Shown here one piece after another: positions 36,354 to 47,472 of a stretch of 64,000 bases of DNA. Each line of letters starts with the position of its first letter. Position 1 is the first letter of the stretch. A program made the translations under genes and the position numbers. Source of the stretch: Sandaracinaceae bacterium (GTDB taxonomy: Bacteria; Myxococcota_A; Polyangia; Polyangiales; Sandaracinaceae); the NCBI GenBank assembly GCA_040218145.1, contig JAVJQK010000076.1, forward strand, positions 186,001 to 250,000. The letters run 5' to 3'. The notes under the pieces were generated by a model. The model was not told the DNA's origin. It saw only the letters and a program-made list of their open reading frames with translations, and did no database searches.

Positions 36354-36830
36354 TCAGGGCCCGGTGGGCACGCGACGGCGCGCGTTGTCTTCCACCTGCA
36401 TCAGCGTGCGGCGCACGTCCTCCGGCACGCTCCGCGCGAGCACGATGCGGTACGCGCCGCCCTCGTGCGCCATCACCACGCGCACCTCGTCGCGGGGGTA
36501 GACGTAGGCCCAGTCCCCGGCGAGCTCGTAGCGGAGATCGTCCTTCGCGGCCGCGAGCATGCCCAGCACGTAGCCCGCCATGCCTTCGCCTCCGGGCTGG
36601 TCGAAGTCGGTGAAGCAGGCGCGCCAGGTCTCGCGGTCCTGGAGCGTGAAGCCGCCGCCCTCGGCCATGCGCGCGCGGATCGTCTCCTGCGACACCTCCT
36701 CCAGCCCGTAGGCGCCGAGCAGGGTCTGCACCGTGTGCTCGGGGGTCGAGAAGCGCACGTCGGTGCGCGTCACCGCCTCGGCGCAGCCGAAGAGCGACAA
36801 CAGGGGGAGGAGGAGGGCCAGGCGACGCAC
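36354..36830 (-). CDS. small lipoprotein of unknown function
   Basis: This 158-aa protein has a signal peptide ending at LFGC and a mature domain of about 140 residues. STPEHTVQTLLGAYG near the start is typical of NTF2-like/DUF4878-type lipoproteins, in which a small cone-shaped fold is built from helices and a sheet. There is no visible active site. It precedes the 58-aa membrane gene by about 44 bp on the same strand and diverges from the SRPBCC-type gene. Confidence 0.68.
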   Translation of the reverse strand: MRRLALLLPLLSLFGCAEAVTRTDVRFSTPEHTVQTLLGAYGLEEVSQETIRARMAEGGGFTLQDRETWRACFTDFDQPGGEGMAGYVLGMLAAAKDDLRYELAGDWAYVYPRDEVRVVMAHEGGAYRIVLARSVPEDVRRTLMQVEDNARRRVPTGP

Positions 36831-36959
36831 CCGGTTGCCTTAGCATCCAGCCCCAGCGCCGTCTCATTCCCTGTCAGCCCTGGGCTCCGAGCGTCCGCGG
36901 TCATGGGCTGCGCGCGTGGGTGGGTGTGTCCATGTAGTCGGGGACTGGGGGGTCACTCA

Positions 36960-37445
36960 TTGCGCTTCGTCGTCTGTTGCGACATCCGTCGCGCGCCGGA
37001 AGACGTCTTCGCGTATCTCGAGCGCATCGACGAACAACCGCGCACGCGCTTCTCCCTGGTGCCGCCGCCCATGGGAGGAGGCGGCGCCCCGCCGCGGGCG
37101 GTGGGCACGAAGCACCGCGAGCTGGTGCAGCTGCTGCCCGCGGTGCGGACCGAGGTCTGGGCCGAGCTGCTCCACCGGGAGCCGCCGCACGCCCTGCGCT
37201 ATCGATGGGAGGGCGGCTACGTCAACGGGGAGCTGGACTACCGCATCACCCCCACGCGACACGGCAGCCGCCTCGAGCACGTCATGAGCCTCTCGCTCGA
37301 GGGCACCCTCGGCGTGCTGGGGGCGCTGATCCGCCAGACCCTCTATCGCTCGATCGTCGCGCGCCTCGCGGGGATCAAGGGTGAGCTCGAGGGACGGCAG
37401 CGCTTTGACACAGGTCAGCACAGCGGACCCTCGAACTCGTTGTGA
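36960..37445 (+). CDS. SRPBCC-like (START-fold) protein
   Basis: This 161-aa protein is best started at TTG 36960, preceded by GGGGGG; an ATG at 36903 would add a Cys/Gly-rich stretch that looks non-coding. It begins RFVVCCDIRRAPEDVFAYLERID, the usual opening of SRPBCC/polyketide cyclase-like proteins, followed by HRELVQLLPAVRTEVW and the final RHGSRLEHVMSL. The fold holds a hydrophobic ligand. The gene lies upstream of clpB with about 100 bp between. Confidence 0.68.
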   Translation: MRFVVCCDIRRAPEDVFAYLERIDEQPRTRFSLVPPPMGGGGAPPRAVGTKHRELVQLLPAVRTEVWAELLHREPPHALRYRWEGGYVNGELDYRITPTRHGSRLEHVMSLSLEGTLGVLGALIRQTLYRSIVARLAGIKGELEGRQRFDTGQHSGPSNSL

Positions 37446-37458
37446 AACCCGACGATTA

Positions 37459-37526
37459 GCACGAATGCCAATCCGTGCCGCGACTGTGCCATGCGAGGTT
37501 GACCGCGGGGCTCGGGTGCTTAGGTT
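37459..37526 (+). promoter_or_regulatory. candidate clpB promoter with upstream inverted repeat
   Basis: An 8-bp inverted repeat with one mismatch (GCACGAAT-4-ATCCGTGC, 37459-37478) lies just upstream of a sigma-70-like promoter, TTGACC at 37499-37504, 16 bp, TAGGTT at 37521-37526. ATG of clpB is at 37551, with GGAG before it. The repeat begins with TTAGCAC, as in the CIRCE operator of HrcA, but the second arm does not match CIRCE, so I do not call it CIRCE. A stress-regulated operator is plausible. Confidence 0.45.
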
Positions 37527-37550
37527 GAGCCCCAACCGGAGACGACTTCC

Positions 37551-40151
<2,601 letters not shown>

Positions 40152-40162
40152 TCTCCTTCCCT

Positions 40163-40684
40163 CTACCCCGTCGCGCGAGGGGAGGAGTCGGCGAGCAGCG
40201 CGGCGCGGAGGCGGCGCAGGACGTCGTCGCGAGCGCGCTCGAGGACGGAGCCACGCTGGAGGGTGAGGGCGCGGCGGTAGAAGTAGGCGGCCTCGTCGAA
40301 GTCGCCGAGCAGGCCGTAGCAGTCCCCGAGCTCCACGAAGAGCACGACGCTGCGAAGGGAGTCCGTGGTCGACGCGTGCAGGGCCTGCTTGAAGGTCTCG
40401 ATCGCGGGCTGGATCTCGCCGAGCTGCCGCTGGAGCTGGCCGCCGCGGTGGAGCGCGTGGCCGGCCACGTCCGCGCTGCGGGCCGCGCGGCGGTAGGCCT
40501 CGATGGCCGCCGTCACTTCGCCGCGGCGCTCGAGCTCGCGCGCCTCGTCGAGGGCGGTCTCGGCCAGGCGCGGACAAGCGATGGTCTCGGACCAGGCGAC
40601 GCGCTCGCGCTCCCTCGCGCTCAGGCGGGCGGCGCTCGCTGGCCGCTGACGACGGGTCCGGTCCACGCCCCTCGAAGTTTGCAC
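40163..40684 (-). CDS. TPR-repeat protein
   Basis: This 173-aa protein is mostly helical with three or four tetratricopeptide-like repeats (EARELERRGEVTAAIEAYRRA, QLGEIQPAIETFKQAL, LLGDFDEAAYFYRRAL). It has a basic, disordered N-terminus of about 30 residues and no signal peptide. It ends 11 bases from the clpB stop in convergent orientation. TPR proteins serve as scaffolds; the partner cannot be told. Confidence 0.7.
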   Translation of the reverse strand: MQTSRGVDRTRRQRPASAARLSARERERVAWSETIACPRLAETALDEARELERRGEVTAAIEAYRRAARSADVAGHALHRGGQLQRQLGEIQPAIETFKQALHASTTDSLRSVVLFVELGDCYGLLGDFDEAAYFYRRALTLQRGSVLERARDDVLRRLRAALLADSSPRATG

Positions 40685-40892
40685 GGGGCGTGCCTCACCC
40701 GATCACCGGCGCCGCGGGGGGGATCGACCGTCGGCTGGAACACGCGGCGCGCCGCAGACCGCGGATGCGGAACCCCAGCGGTGACGGCCTGGCTGAACGA
40801 TGGCGTCCCGAGTGGCAACGCTAGAGAGGGCGCCGCGGAGGCGACGCCCCCAGCCAACCCCCACCATCGACGCTCCACCCGGGAGTGACCCC

Positions 40893-41375
40893 ATGCGTCC
40901 GTTCTTCTCGTTCTCGCTCGGCCTGCTCGCCTGCAGCCTCGTCGCGCTCCCCGCCCTGGCCAACCCGCCCGCTCCCGCCGTGCGCGAGGCGGACGTCGCG
41001 GTGCACGACGCGACCCTCGCCGGCCGCCGGCTGCTCCACGTGCTCGACCAGACCCGCCGCTCCGGCGATCCGACGCGGGTGCGCTGCGTCGACGTGCGGC
41101 TGGCCCAGGTCAACAGCTTCCAGCGCATGCTCGGCGAGCGCCGCGCGCGGCTCCTGTCGGCGATGGAGCGCGGCGACGCGGAGGGCACGCGGCACGAGCG
41201 CTTCGTGATCCGCACCATGCACCGCCAGCTCCGGGCGCTCGAGCGAGCCGGTCGGGCGTGCGTGATGCCCGAGGTCGAGACCGACGGACGCACGGTCGTG
41301 GAGGTGATCATCGGGCCCGAGGTGCCGGACGAGGACCCCTCCGTCCTGAGCGAAGAAGAGCGGCGTCGGCGATGA
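40893..41375 (+). CDS. secreted helical protein of unknown function
   Basis: This 160-aa protein starts at ATG 40893, with GGGAG about 7 bases upstream. The signal peptide ends after ALANPP. The mature protein is helical and basic, with one DVRLAQVNSFQRMLGERRARLL helix and C at two positions that could form a disulfide (VRCVDVR and RACVMP). The tail is acidic. The open frame continues upstream, but the signal peptide fixes this start. No family recognised; rpsU follows. Confidence 0.62.
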   Translation: MRPFFSFSLGLLACSLVALPALANPPAPAVREADVAVHDATLAGRRLLHVLDQTRRSGDPTRVRCVDVRLAQVNSFQRMLGERRARLLSAMERGDAEGTRHERFVIRTMHRQLRALERAGRACVMPEVETDGRTVVEVIIGPEVPDEDPSVLSEEERRRR

Positions 41376-41442
41376 TCCACCCGTCGCTTGCACCCGCGGA
41401 AGAGCCGTGCCACCTTCCGCGGCCCCAAAGGATAGCGTGACC

Positions 41443-41721
41443 ATGAGCAACGGTTCTTCTTCGAACACTCCCCCTCCCTCCTCCCCTTCGCAGCAGGCGC
41501 CCGACGCGGTGCAGGTGAAGCCCGTCGAGGTCGTCGTCGGTGAGAAGGGCGTCGAGCGCGCCATCAAGCACCTCAAGCGCAAGATGGCGTCCGAGGGCAT
41601 CCTTCGCGAGCTCAAGCGTCGCCGGCACTACATGAAGCCGTCGGTGCGCAAGCGTAAGAAGGAGTCCGAGGCGGCGCGCCGTCGTCGGAAGCGCGAGAAG
41701 CAGCTCCTCACCGGCGGCTGA
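41443..41721 (+). CDS. rpsU: 30S ribosomal protein S21 with N-terminal extension
   Basis: This 92-aa protein has the S21 core (VEVVVGEKGVERAIKHLKRK, then LRELKRRRHYMKPS) and a very basic C-terminal helix. A Pro/Ser/Gln-rich extension of about 28 residues precedes the core, absent in E. coli S21 (71 aa). AAAGGA upstream fits ATG 41443. S21 sits at the anti-Shine-Dalgarno end of 16S rRNA and helps start translation. The extension could alter that contact, which is inference. Confidence 0.92.
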   Translation: MSNGSSSNTPPPSSPSQQAPDAVQVKPVEVVVGEKGVERAIKHLKRKMASEGILRELKRRRHYMKPSVRKRKKESEAARRRRKREKQLLTGG

Positions 41722-41743
41722 GCCGTTCGGCTCGCCCCCTAAC

Positions 41744-41773
41744 GACCCTGCGAGGCCCAGGCTTGGCGGGGTC
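41744..41773 (+). terminator. probable rpsU terminator
   Basis: GACCCTGC pairs with GCGGGGTC (eight pairs, one a G-U) around a 14-base loop, 22 bp after the rpsU stop, followed by TTCGTGTT. The T tract is broken, so confidence is moderate. Confidence 0.5.
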
Positions 41774-41812
41774 TTCGTGTTCCGTCCATGGGCACACGGG
41801 GATACCGCCGCG

Positions 41813-42180
41813 ATGGGCCTCGCCCTCGCGCTGATCCTCGCGGCCGGCACCGGCCCCTGACGAAGATCCCGCGGCCGCGGTGGGCGACGGCCCCGACGAA
41901 CACCCCGCCACCGCGGTGACCGACGAGCAGGTCGCTCAGCCCGCGGATCCCGAGCTCGATCCCCGTCTGGAGCCGCCCTCCTGCGAGCCCGGGACGGCGT
42001 CGAGCCCCTGGAGCTACGGCGTCGCGGCAACTTCCTCAACGCGGTGATCGCCTCGTACAGCTCGCGCTTCGGCCGCCCGATCTCACAACTCGTGCCCTGC
42101 AGCTCACAGATCGCGCCAACGACCTGCGAGGGCGACGGCCAGCGTCAGCCTGTGACGCGACCGTCCTGTAGGCGAGAGGT
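41813..42180 (+). pseudogene. possible frameshifted remnant of a small secreted protein
   Basis: The stretch 41774-42183 has no intact gene. An ATG at 41813 opens a signal-peptide-like MGLALALILAAGTG, which stops at 41858. A second frame then runs from about 41856 to a stop at 42045 as a Pro/Asp/Glu-rich linker, and a third frame from about 42026 has NFLNAVIASYSSRFGR and three cysteines, and stays open into the next gene. Two frame changes would join them into one small lipoprotein-like product. Evidence is only the layout; chance open frames in GC-rich DNA cannot be excluded. Confidence 0.3.
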
Positions 42181-42183
42181 GAC

Positions 42184-44082
42184 ATGTTTCTGCGAGCCCA
42201 ACCTGCCCACGCGCGCTCTTCTCAGCGCTCCACCCGCCGCGCGGCCGCGGGACTCCTCCTGCTCGGCGCGACGCTCGCGTCGTGTGGATCCGACGCTTCG
42301 GTTCAGGACGGAGGCGCCGTCGACGGTTCGATCCGCGATGGCGCCCCGCGCGACGGAGCGCCGCCGAACACCAGCGACCCGAGCTGCGGGGACGGGGTGC
42401 GCGTACCGCCCGAGCTCTGCGATCCCGGGGTCGCGGAGCCGAACGCGGGCGCGTGCCCCACTCACTGTGATGACGGCATCGCGTGCACGCGCGACGAGCT
42501 CGTCGGTTCGGCTTGCGCCGCGCGCTGCGAGTTCACCCCCATCGACGCCTGCATGGGCGGGGACGGCTGCTGCCCCTCGGGCTGTGATGAGACCACCGAC
42601 TCCGACTGCTCGCCCACCTGCGGCGACGGCGTCGTCGACCCCCCCGAGACCTGCGACACGGCGCTGCCCGCCGGACACCCCGACGCGTGCCCCACCGCAT
42701 GCGACGACAGCGTCGCGTGCACCATGAACACCCTCGTCGGCTCCGGCTGCTCCGCCGCATGCAGCTTCACCGACATCTCCACATGCCGCGACGGCGACGG
42801 CTGCTGCCCCTCCGCCTGCGACGCCACCACCGACTCCGACTGCTCGCCCACCTGCGGCAACGGCGTCGTAGAGCCCCCCGAGACCTGCGATACCACCATC
42901 CCAACCGGCGAACCCGGCGCCTGCCCCGCTTCGTGCGACGACGCCGTCGCGTGCACCCAGGACGCCCTCGTCGGCTCCGGCTGCTCCGCCGCATGCAGCT
43001 TCACCCCGATCAGCGCGTGCCGAGACGGCGACGGCTGCTGCCCCTCCGGTTGCAGCAGCGTGTTCGACGACGACTGCGTCTGCGTGCCGGACACCTGCGC
43101 TGCGGACCAGCTGTGCGGGACGATGCCGGACGGCTGCGGGACGACCCTCACCTGCGGGCCGACGTGCGGCGAGTGGGATCCGGTCGCGAGCCTGCCGGAC
43201 GTGGTCACCTTCGCGGGCGCCCACGCGGGCCCCGGTCGAGCCGTGCTGTTCGGAGACGACTCCGTCACCAACGCTGCGGAGACGTGGGAGTACGACGCGG
43301 CCACCGACGCGTGGTCCCAGTACGCGCCGACGCCCCAGCCGGATCCCGGGAGCACAACGCCGCAGATGGCCTACGCCGGCGGCGGGATCGCGGTGCTGCA
43401 CGACCGCCACGCGGGGACCTGGGAGTACGACACCGCCACCCACACGTGGACCGAGTATCCGATGGCCGGGGGACCGTCGCGGGCACGCCACGCGCTGAGC
43501 TACGCCGGCCCGGGCCGCGTGCTCCTGTTCGGCGGGCTGCTGGCGAGCAGCGGCGGGGGCGTCGCCGATGGCACGTACCTCTACTCTACGACGACACACA
43601 CCTGGACGCTCCTCTCCACCCCCGGCGTCCACCCGAGCGCCCGGTCCCGTCATCGCATGGCGTGGCTCGGTGGGGGGCGCGTGATCCTCGCAGGGGGGGA
43701 CGTCGCCGACGCGTGGGTGTTCGACACGGCCACCGCCTCGTGGAGCACGATCACCACGCCCCCGACGACCCTCGAGGACTCCATGATGGCGCACCTCACG
43801 ATGGACCGGGTCCTGTTGTATGGCGGTCACAACGGGATGACGCCGGGGAGGAGCCGACGCTTCTACGAGTACGACGGCGGCACCGACACCTGGATCGACC
43901 GCACGGGCACCCCCGTCGATCCTTCGAGCCTCTCGGACGCCGCGATGGCGCACCTGGGACCGGGGCGCGTGCTGATGCAGGGAGGCCTCCACTGGACCGG
44001 AGCCACCTTCCGGTGGCGCGAGCGCGCGTTCGTCTTCTACGACGGAGCCGGGACGGCCACGAGCACCGACTTCGGACCGTGA
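42184..44082 (+). CDS. Cys-rich and kelch-like repeat surface lipoprotein
   Basis: This 632-aa protein has a signal peptide with lipobox LASC, an Asp/Gly linker, then three cysteine-rich repeats of about 80 residues (each with CGDGV..PPE.CD, CDD.IACT or like, and DGCCPSGCD). The repeats resemble metazoan-like disulfide modules seen in myxobacterial surface proteins. The C-terminal half carries five or six kelch-type repeats (GRVLLFGG, GRVILAGGD, DRVLLYGGH with following TWEYD, WVFD, FYEYD), forming a beta-propeller. It is probably an adhesin or binding protein. ATG 42184 follows GAGAGG. Confidence 0.85.
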   Translation: MFLRAQPAHARSSQRSTRRAAAGLLLLGATLASCGSDASVQDGGAVDGSIRDGAPRDGAPPNTSDPSCGDGVRVPPELCDPGVAEPNAGACPTHCDDGIACTRDELVGSACAARCEFTPIDACMGGDGCCPSGCDETTDSDCSPTCGDGVVDPPETCDTALPAGHPDACPTACDDSVACTMNTLVGSGCSAACSFTDISTCRDGDGCCPSACDATTDSDCSPTCGNGVVEPPETCDTTIPTGEPGACPASCDDAVACTQDALVGSGCSAACSFTPISACRDGDGCCPSGCSSVFDDDCVCVPDTCAADQLCGTMPDGCGTTLTCGPTCGEWDPVASLPDVVTFAGAHAGPGRAVLFGDDSVTNAAETWEYDAATDAWSQYAPTPQPDPGSTTPQMAYAGGGIAVLHDRHAGTWEYDTATHTWTEYPMAGGPSRARHALSYAGPGRVLLFGGLLASSGGGVADGTYLYSTTTHTWTLLSTPGVHPSARSRHRMAWLGGGRVILAGGDVADAWVFDTATASWSTITTPPTTLEDSMMAHLTMDRVLLYGGHNGMTPGRSRRFYEYDGGTDTWIDRTGTPVDPSSLSDAAMAHLGPGRVLMQGGLHWTGATFRWRERAFVFYDGAGTATSTDFGP

Positions 44083-44148
44083 AACGGCCGGAGCGGGGGC
44101 CCTCGGGCTCGGTTGCGGCCTCGTGCAGGGGATGGAACGCTCCGCCCC

Positions 44149-45123
44149 GTGAGCGGACGAAGCCTGCCCTTCTTCCTCCGCGCCCTCGAGCACTCGGGGG
44201 TCTCCCTCGAGGAGCTCGCACGGGCGGCCGACCTGTCCGTCGCCGAGCTGAGCGTCTCGCACGCTATCGAGTACGACACAGGGATGCGCCTCTGGCGCGC
44301 CGCGGAGTCCGTCAGCGGCGACCCGTACGTGGGGCTTCACCTCGGCGCCGGGATCCGTCTCGATCAGGTCGGTCCCCTGGGACCGGTGATGGGACACGCG
44401 CGCGATCTTCGATGTGGACTCGAGGCGCTCGCGGCGGTGTTCTCGTTGGTCGTCGATGGCTCCACGCTGTCGCTCGAGGGCCGGTCGCTGCGCTATCGGA
44501 GCCCACGGGTCGATGGACCGGCCCTCCGGCACGGCGTCGACGCCATCCTCGCCGCCATCGTCGCGATGGCCCGCGAGTGCACCGGGCGCCCGCTCAGCCT
44601 CGAGGCGGTCGCGTTCGAGGTGGAGCCGCCTCCGCGGGCGGGACCGTACGAGCGGTTCTTCGGCGTCAGGCCGCGCTGGCGCCAGCCGGTCTCCTCCTTG
44701 GTGTTCGACGAGCGGTCCCTCGCGCTCCCGATGCGGAGCGCCGACCCCCGGTTCTCGCAGCTGGTGGTGGAGAACGCCGGGGCGCTGCTGTCCGGACCCG
44801 CGGCCCCGCCCTGGGTGCGCGACGTGGAGGGTGCGCTCGCCGGATGCCTCCGCGATGGGCTCCACCCCACCATCGAGAGCGTCGCCGAGCGCCTCGGGAC
44901 GAGCCGCCGCAGCCTCCAGCGGCGCTTGCGCCGGGCCGACACATCGTTCCGCGAGGTGCGGGCGCGAGCGCTCCGAGAGATCGCCACGCGCTGGCTTCGG
45001 GAGGGCTCGCTGGGCGTCGACGAGATCGCCGAGCGGCTCGGCTACGCGAGCCGCGCCGCGTTCGAGCGGGCGTTCCGGCGGTGGACCGGAGAGACCCCCG
45101 CCGCGGTGCGGAAGCGCCAGTAG
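44149..45123 (+). CDS. AraC-type transcriptional regulator (same architecture as the one at 15582)
   Basis: This is a 324-aa regulator of the same type as the 15582-16535 gene: the N-terminal arabinose-binding-like domain contains SGDPYVGLHLG, RHGVDAILAA and YERFFGVRPRW, and the AraC helix-turn-helix pair reads IESVAERLGTSRRSLQRRL and VDEIAERLGYASRAAFERAF. GTG at 44149 is chosen because an upstream in-frame TTG would add a non-conserved stretch. It stands between two lipoprotein genes and may control them. Confidence 0.88.
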   Translation: MSGRSLPFFLRALEHSGVSLEELARAADLSVAELSVSHAIEYDTGMRLWRAAESVSGDPYVGLHLGAGIRLDQVGPLGPVMGHARDLRCGLEALAAVFSLVVDGSTLSLEGRSLRYRSPRVDGPALRHGVDAILAAIVAMARECTGRPLSLEAVAFEVEPPPRAGPYERFFGVRPRWRQPVSSLVFDERSLALPMRSADPRFSQLVVENAGALLSGPAAPPWVRDVEGALAGCLRDGLHPTIESVAERLGTSRRSLQRRLRRADTSFREVRARALREIATRWLREGSLGVDEIAERLGYASRAAFERAFRRWTGETPAAVRKRQ

Positions 45124-45230
45124 CAGCGTTCTCTTCGATGGGGCGGGCGTCTCCTCCACCACGTGCCACGGATCATCCAGAGCGCGCCACCCGCGCGACC
45201 GAGACCCACGCCTCGGTAGGCTGGCGTACG

Positions 45231-46187
45231 ATGACGTGGACACTCGAGCCATTCTCCCGCTGGCGCCGCGCGCCGCGGAGCATCCTCTTGGTCGGCGCGG
45301 TTGCCCTCGCGTCGTGCAGCCCTGGCGGTCCGAGGCCCGGGGACGGGGGAGGACCGGGCGACGCCGGGCGAGCTCCCCCGGTCGACGCCGGACCTCCCCC
45401 GGGCGACGCCGGGGGCGGCGCTCGGGACGGCGGAGCGGGGTCCGGGGGCGGGGGCACGTCGCTCGTTCGTCTGACCGCTCACGCCGACTCGCTGCCCATG
45501 GAGGTCTCGGCTCCCGAGCTCGACGTGGACGCGCTGCCCGTCACCTCGCTCTTCATCGACTACCCGGGCGCCGAGGATCCGGTGTGGAGATCGGAGACGT
45601 GCCGGGGCGGCGACATGTTCGAGTACGTCGACGGGGCGGTCCGCATCAACGACACCTACTGCACTCGGGAAGGGATGACCGTCCGCTTCACCATGGCCCC
45701 GGCGGAAGGGAGGCAACGCTTCTCCCTCGACGGGCCCATCGTGTTCGAGTCGAGCCTCTTCGCGCCGGACGCGCTGCCGCTCGTTCACATGTACTGCTCC
45801 AAGGATGGCGGCTCGACCTGGCGAATCCAGTACAAGTACTGCGCGGGCGGGAACACGTTCGAGATCTCGGAGGGGCGGATGTCGATCCCCGACACGGGGT
45901 GCAACCAAGCATGCACACACGTGGAGGTCGTGTGGAGGGATCCCGACGAGCGGTTCGAGGGTCTCACCTCCGAGATGGACCTGGCGTTCGGGAGCTACGA
46001 TCCGCTCGCCATGCCGCTCTTCCAGATCCTCTTCAGCAACGACGGGGGCGCGACCTGGAAGCCTCGGTCGCTGAACACGGTCAACGGCCTGCCCCTCCGA
46101 GAGGTCGATGGCCAGCTCGTGATCACCGGCGGTTGGTGGGCGGCCGGTCCCGGCCGCCGCTACCAGCTGATCGTCGATCAGGAGTAG
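45231..46187 (+). CDS. lipoprotein with three internal repeats
   Basis: This 318-aa protein has a signal peptide with lipobox LASC, then a Gly/Pro/Asp-rich linker of about 50 residues. The body is three copies of a roughly 75-residue unit with LP(V/L)-x-x-(L/M)-x-(I/C), DGGSTWR or DGGATWK and (F/L)-(E/R)-(Y/I/E) positions; cysteines occur in the first two copies only. Such units recall small beta-domain repeats that bind ligands. I do not recognise the family. It lies tail to tail with glgC, 22 bp apart. Confidence 0.7.
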   Translation: MTWTLEPFSRWRRAPRSILLVGAVALASCSPGGPRPGDGGGPGDAGRAPPVDAGPPPGDAGGGARDGGAGSGGGGTSLVRLTAHADSLPMEVSAPELDVDALPVTSLFIDYPGAEDPVWRSETCRGGDMFEYVDGAVRINDTYCTREGMTVRFTMAPAEGRQRFSLDGPIVFESSLFAPDALPLVHMYCSKDGGSTWRIQYKYCAGGNTFEISEGRMSIPDTGCNQACTHVEVVWRDPDERFEGLTSEMDLAFGSYDPLAMPLFQILFSNDGGATWKPRSLNTVNGLPLREVDGQLVITGGWWAAGPGRRYQLIVDQE

Positions 46188-46209
46188 TTCACGGCAGAGA
46201 AGGTCCAGA

Positions 46210-47472
46210 TCAGCGACCCGGGATCTGCCAGGGGCGGCGCTTGGTGTGCACGCAGAGGCCCGAGGGGACCTCGTTCGTCTCGAGGTCCTCGGGCACGACG
46301 TCGTGCGCGACCTCGCCGCCGGGGTGGACCACGAAGCCGTCCGGGAGGGTGGCGCCCTTACCCACGACGGCGAGGGGCGAGTCTCCGCCCTGGCCCACGC
46401 GCACGCCGTGGCCGAGGTGCACGCCCTTGTCGATGATGGCCCGCTCCACGACCGCGCCGTCGCCGATCCAGCTGTCGTTCTGCACGATCGAGTCGCGGAT
46501 CACCGCGCCCTTGCGCACGCGCACGCCGGGGCCGAGCACGCTCCGCTCCACCACCGCGTCGACGTCGATCACGCACCCGTCACAGACCAGGCTGTCGACG
46601 ATGGTCGCCTTGCCGAGGCGGGCCGGCGCGCGGTTCTCGCTGCGGGTGTGGATCAGCCAGCCGACGTCGTTGAGGTCGTACGCGGGCGGCTGGGCCAGCA
46701 GATCCATGTGGGCGTCCCAGTAGGAGTCGAGCGTGCCGACGTCGCGCCAGTAGCCGTGGTAGGGCCAGGTGAAGACCTTCTCCCCCTCGCCGATCATCTT
46801 CGGGAGGATGTCCTTGCCGAAGTCGTGGGCCGAGCCCTCGCGGTGGTGGTCCTCGATGAGCACCCGGTCGAGCACGTCGTAGTTGAAGACGTAGACGCCC
46901 ATCGAGCCCATCCCGGGCGGCGGCTCCTTGGGCTTCTCGACGAAGCTCGTCGCCCAGCCGCCGTCGTCGGTGCCGACGATGCCGAAGCGCGGCGCCTCCT
47001 CGGGCGTGACCGGGATGGTGGCCAGGGTGACCGCGGCGCCCGACTCGACGTGGGCGTCGATGAAGTGGCGGTAGTTCATGCGGTAGATGTGGTCGCCGCT
47101 CAGGACGAGCACGAGGTCGGGGCGGCGATCCTTGATGAACAGGAAGTTCTGTTGCACCGCGTCCGCCGTACCGACGAACCAGTCGGCCAGCTCGCGCGAC
47201 CGGTAGGGCGTGTAGATGCGGACGCCGCCCCAGCGCTCGCGGTTCAGGTCCCAGGGCCCGCCGCCGCCGATGTGCTCGATGAGCGAGTGCGGCCGGTACT
47301 GGGCCACGATCATCACGTCGAAGAGCCCGGAGTTGACGCAGTTCGACAGCGCGAAGTCGATGATGCGGTACTTGCCCGCGAAGGGGACCGCCGGCTTGGT
47401 GCGCTTCGCCGTGAGGATGCCGAGGCGGGAGCCTTCGCCGCCGGCCAGGATGATCGCCAGAACTTTCTTCAT
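46210..47472 (-). CDS. glgC: glucose-1-phosphate adenylyltransferase GlgC
   Basis: This 420-aa protein makes ADP-glucose from ATP and glucose-1-phosphate, the committed step of glycogen synthesis. The nucleotidyltransferase domain has LAGGEGSRLGILTAKRTKPAVPF, the SNCVNSG stretch, a metal-binding SGDHIYRM and FVEKPKEPP. The C-terminal half is a left-handed beta-helix (VDSLVCDGCVID, RDSIVQNDSWIGDG). The ATG overlaps the glgA stop (ATGA), so it is the downstream gene of a glgA-glgC operon. Confidence 0.95.
   Translation of the reverse strand: MKKVLAIILAGGEGSRLGILTAKRTKPAVPFAGKYRIIDFALSNCVNSGLFDVMIVAQYRPHSLIEHIGGGGPWDLNRERWGGVRIYTPYRSRELADWFVGTADAVQQNFLFIKDRRPDLVLVLSGDHIYRMNYRHFIDAHVESGAAVTLATIPVTPEEAPRFGIVGTDDGGWATSFVEKPKEPPPGMGSMGVYVFNYDVLDRVLIEDHHREGSAHDFGKDILPKMIGEGEKVFTWPYHGYWRDVGTLDSYWDAHMDLLAQPPAYDLNDVGWLIHTRSENRAPARLGKATIVDSLVCDGCVIDVDAVVERSVLGPGVRVRKGAVIRDSIVQNDSWIGDGAVVERAIIDKGVHLGHGVRVGQGGDSPLAVVGKGATLPDGFVVHPGGEVAHDVVPEDLETNEVPSGLCVHTKRRPWQIPGR

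Noticed and set aside
37456-37482. CIRCE operator upstream of clpB
   Set aside because: Only the TTAGCAC start fits; the second arm and spacer do not match the CIRCE consensus.
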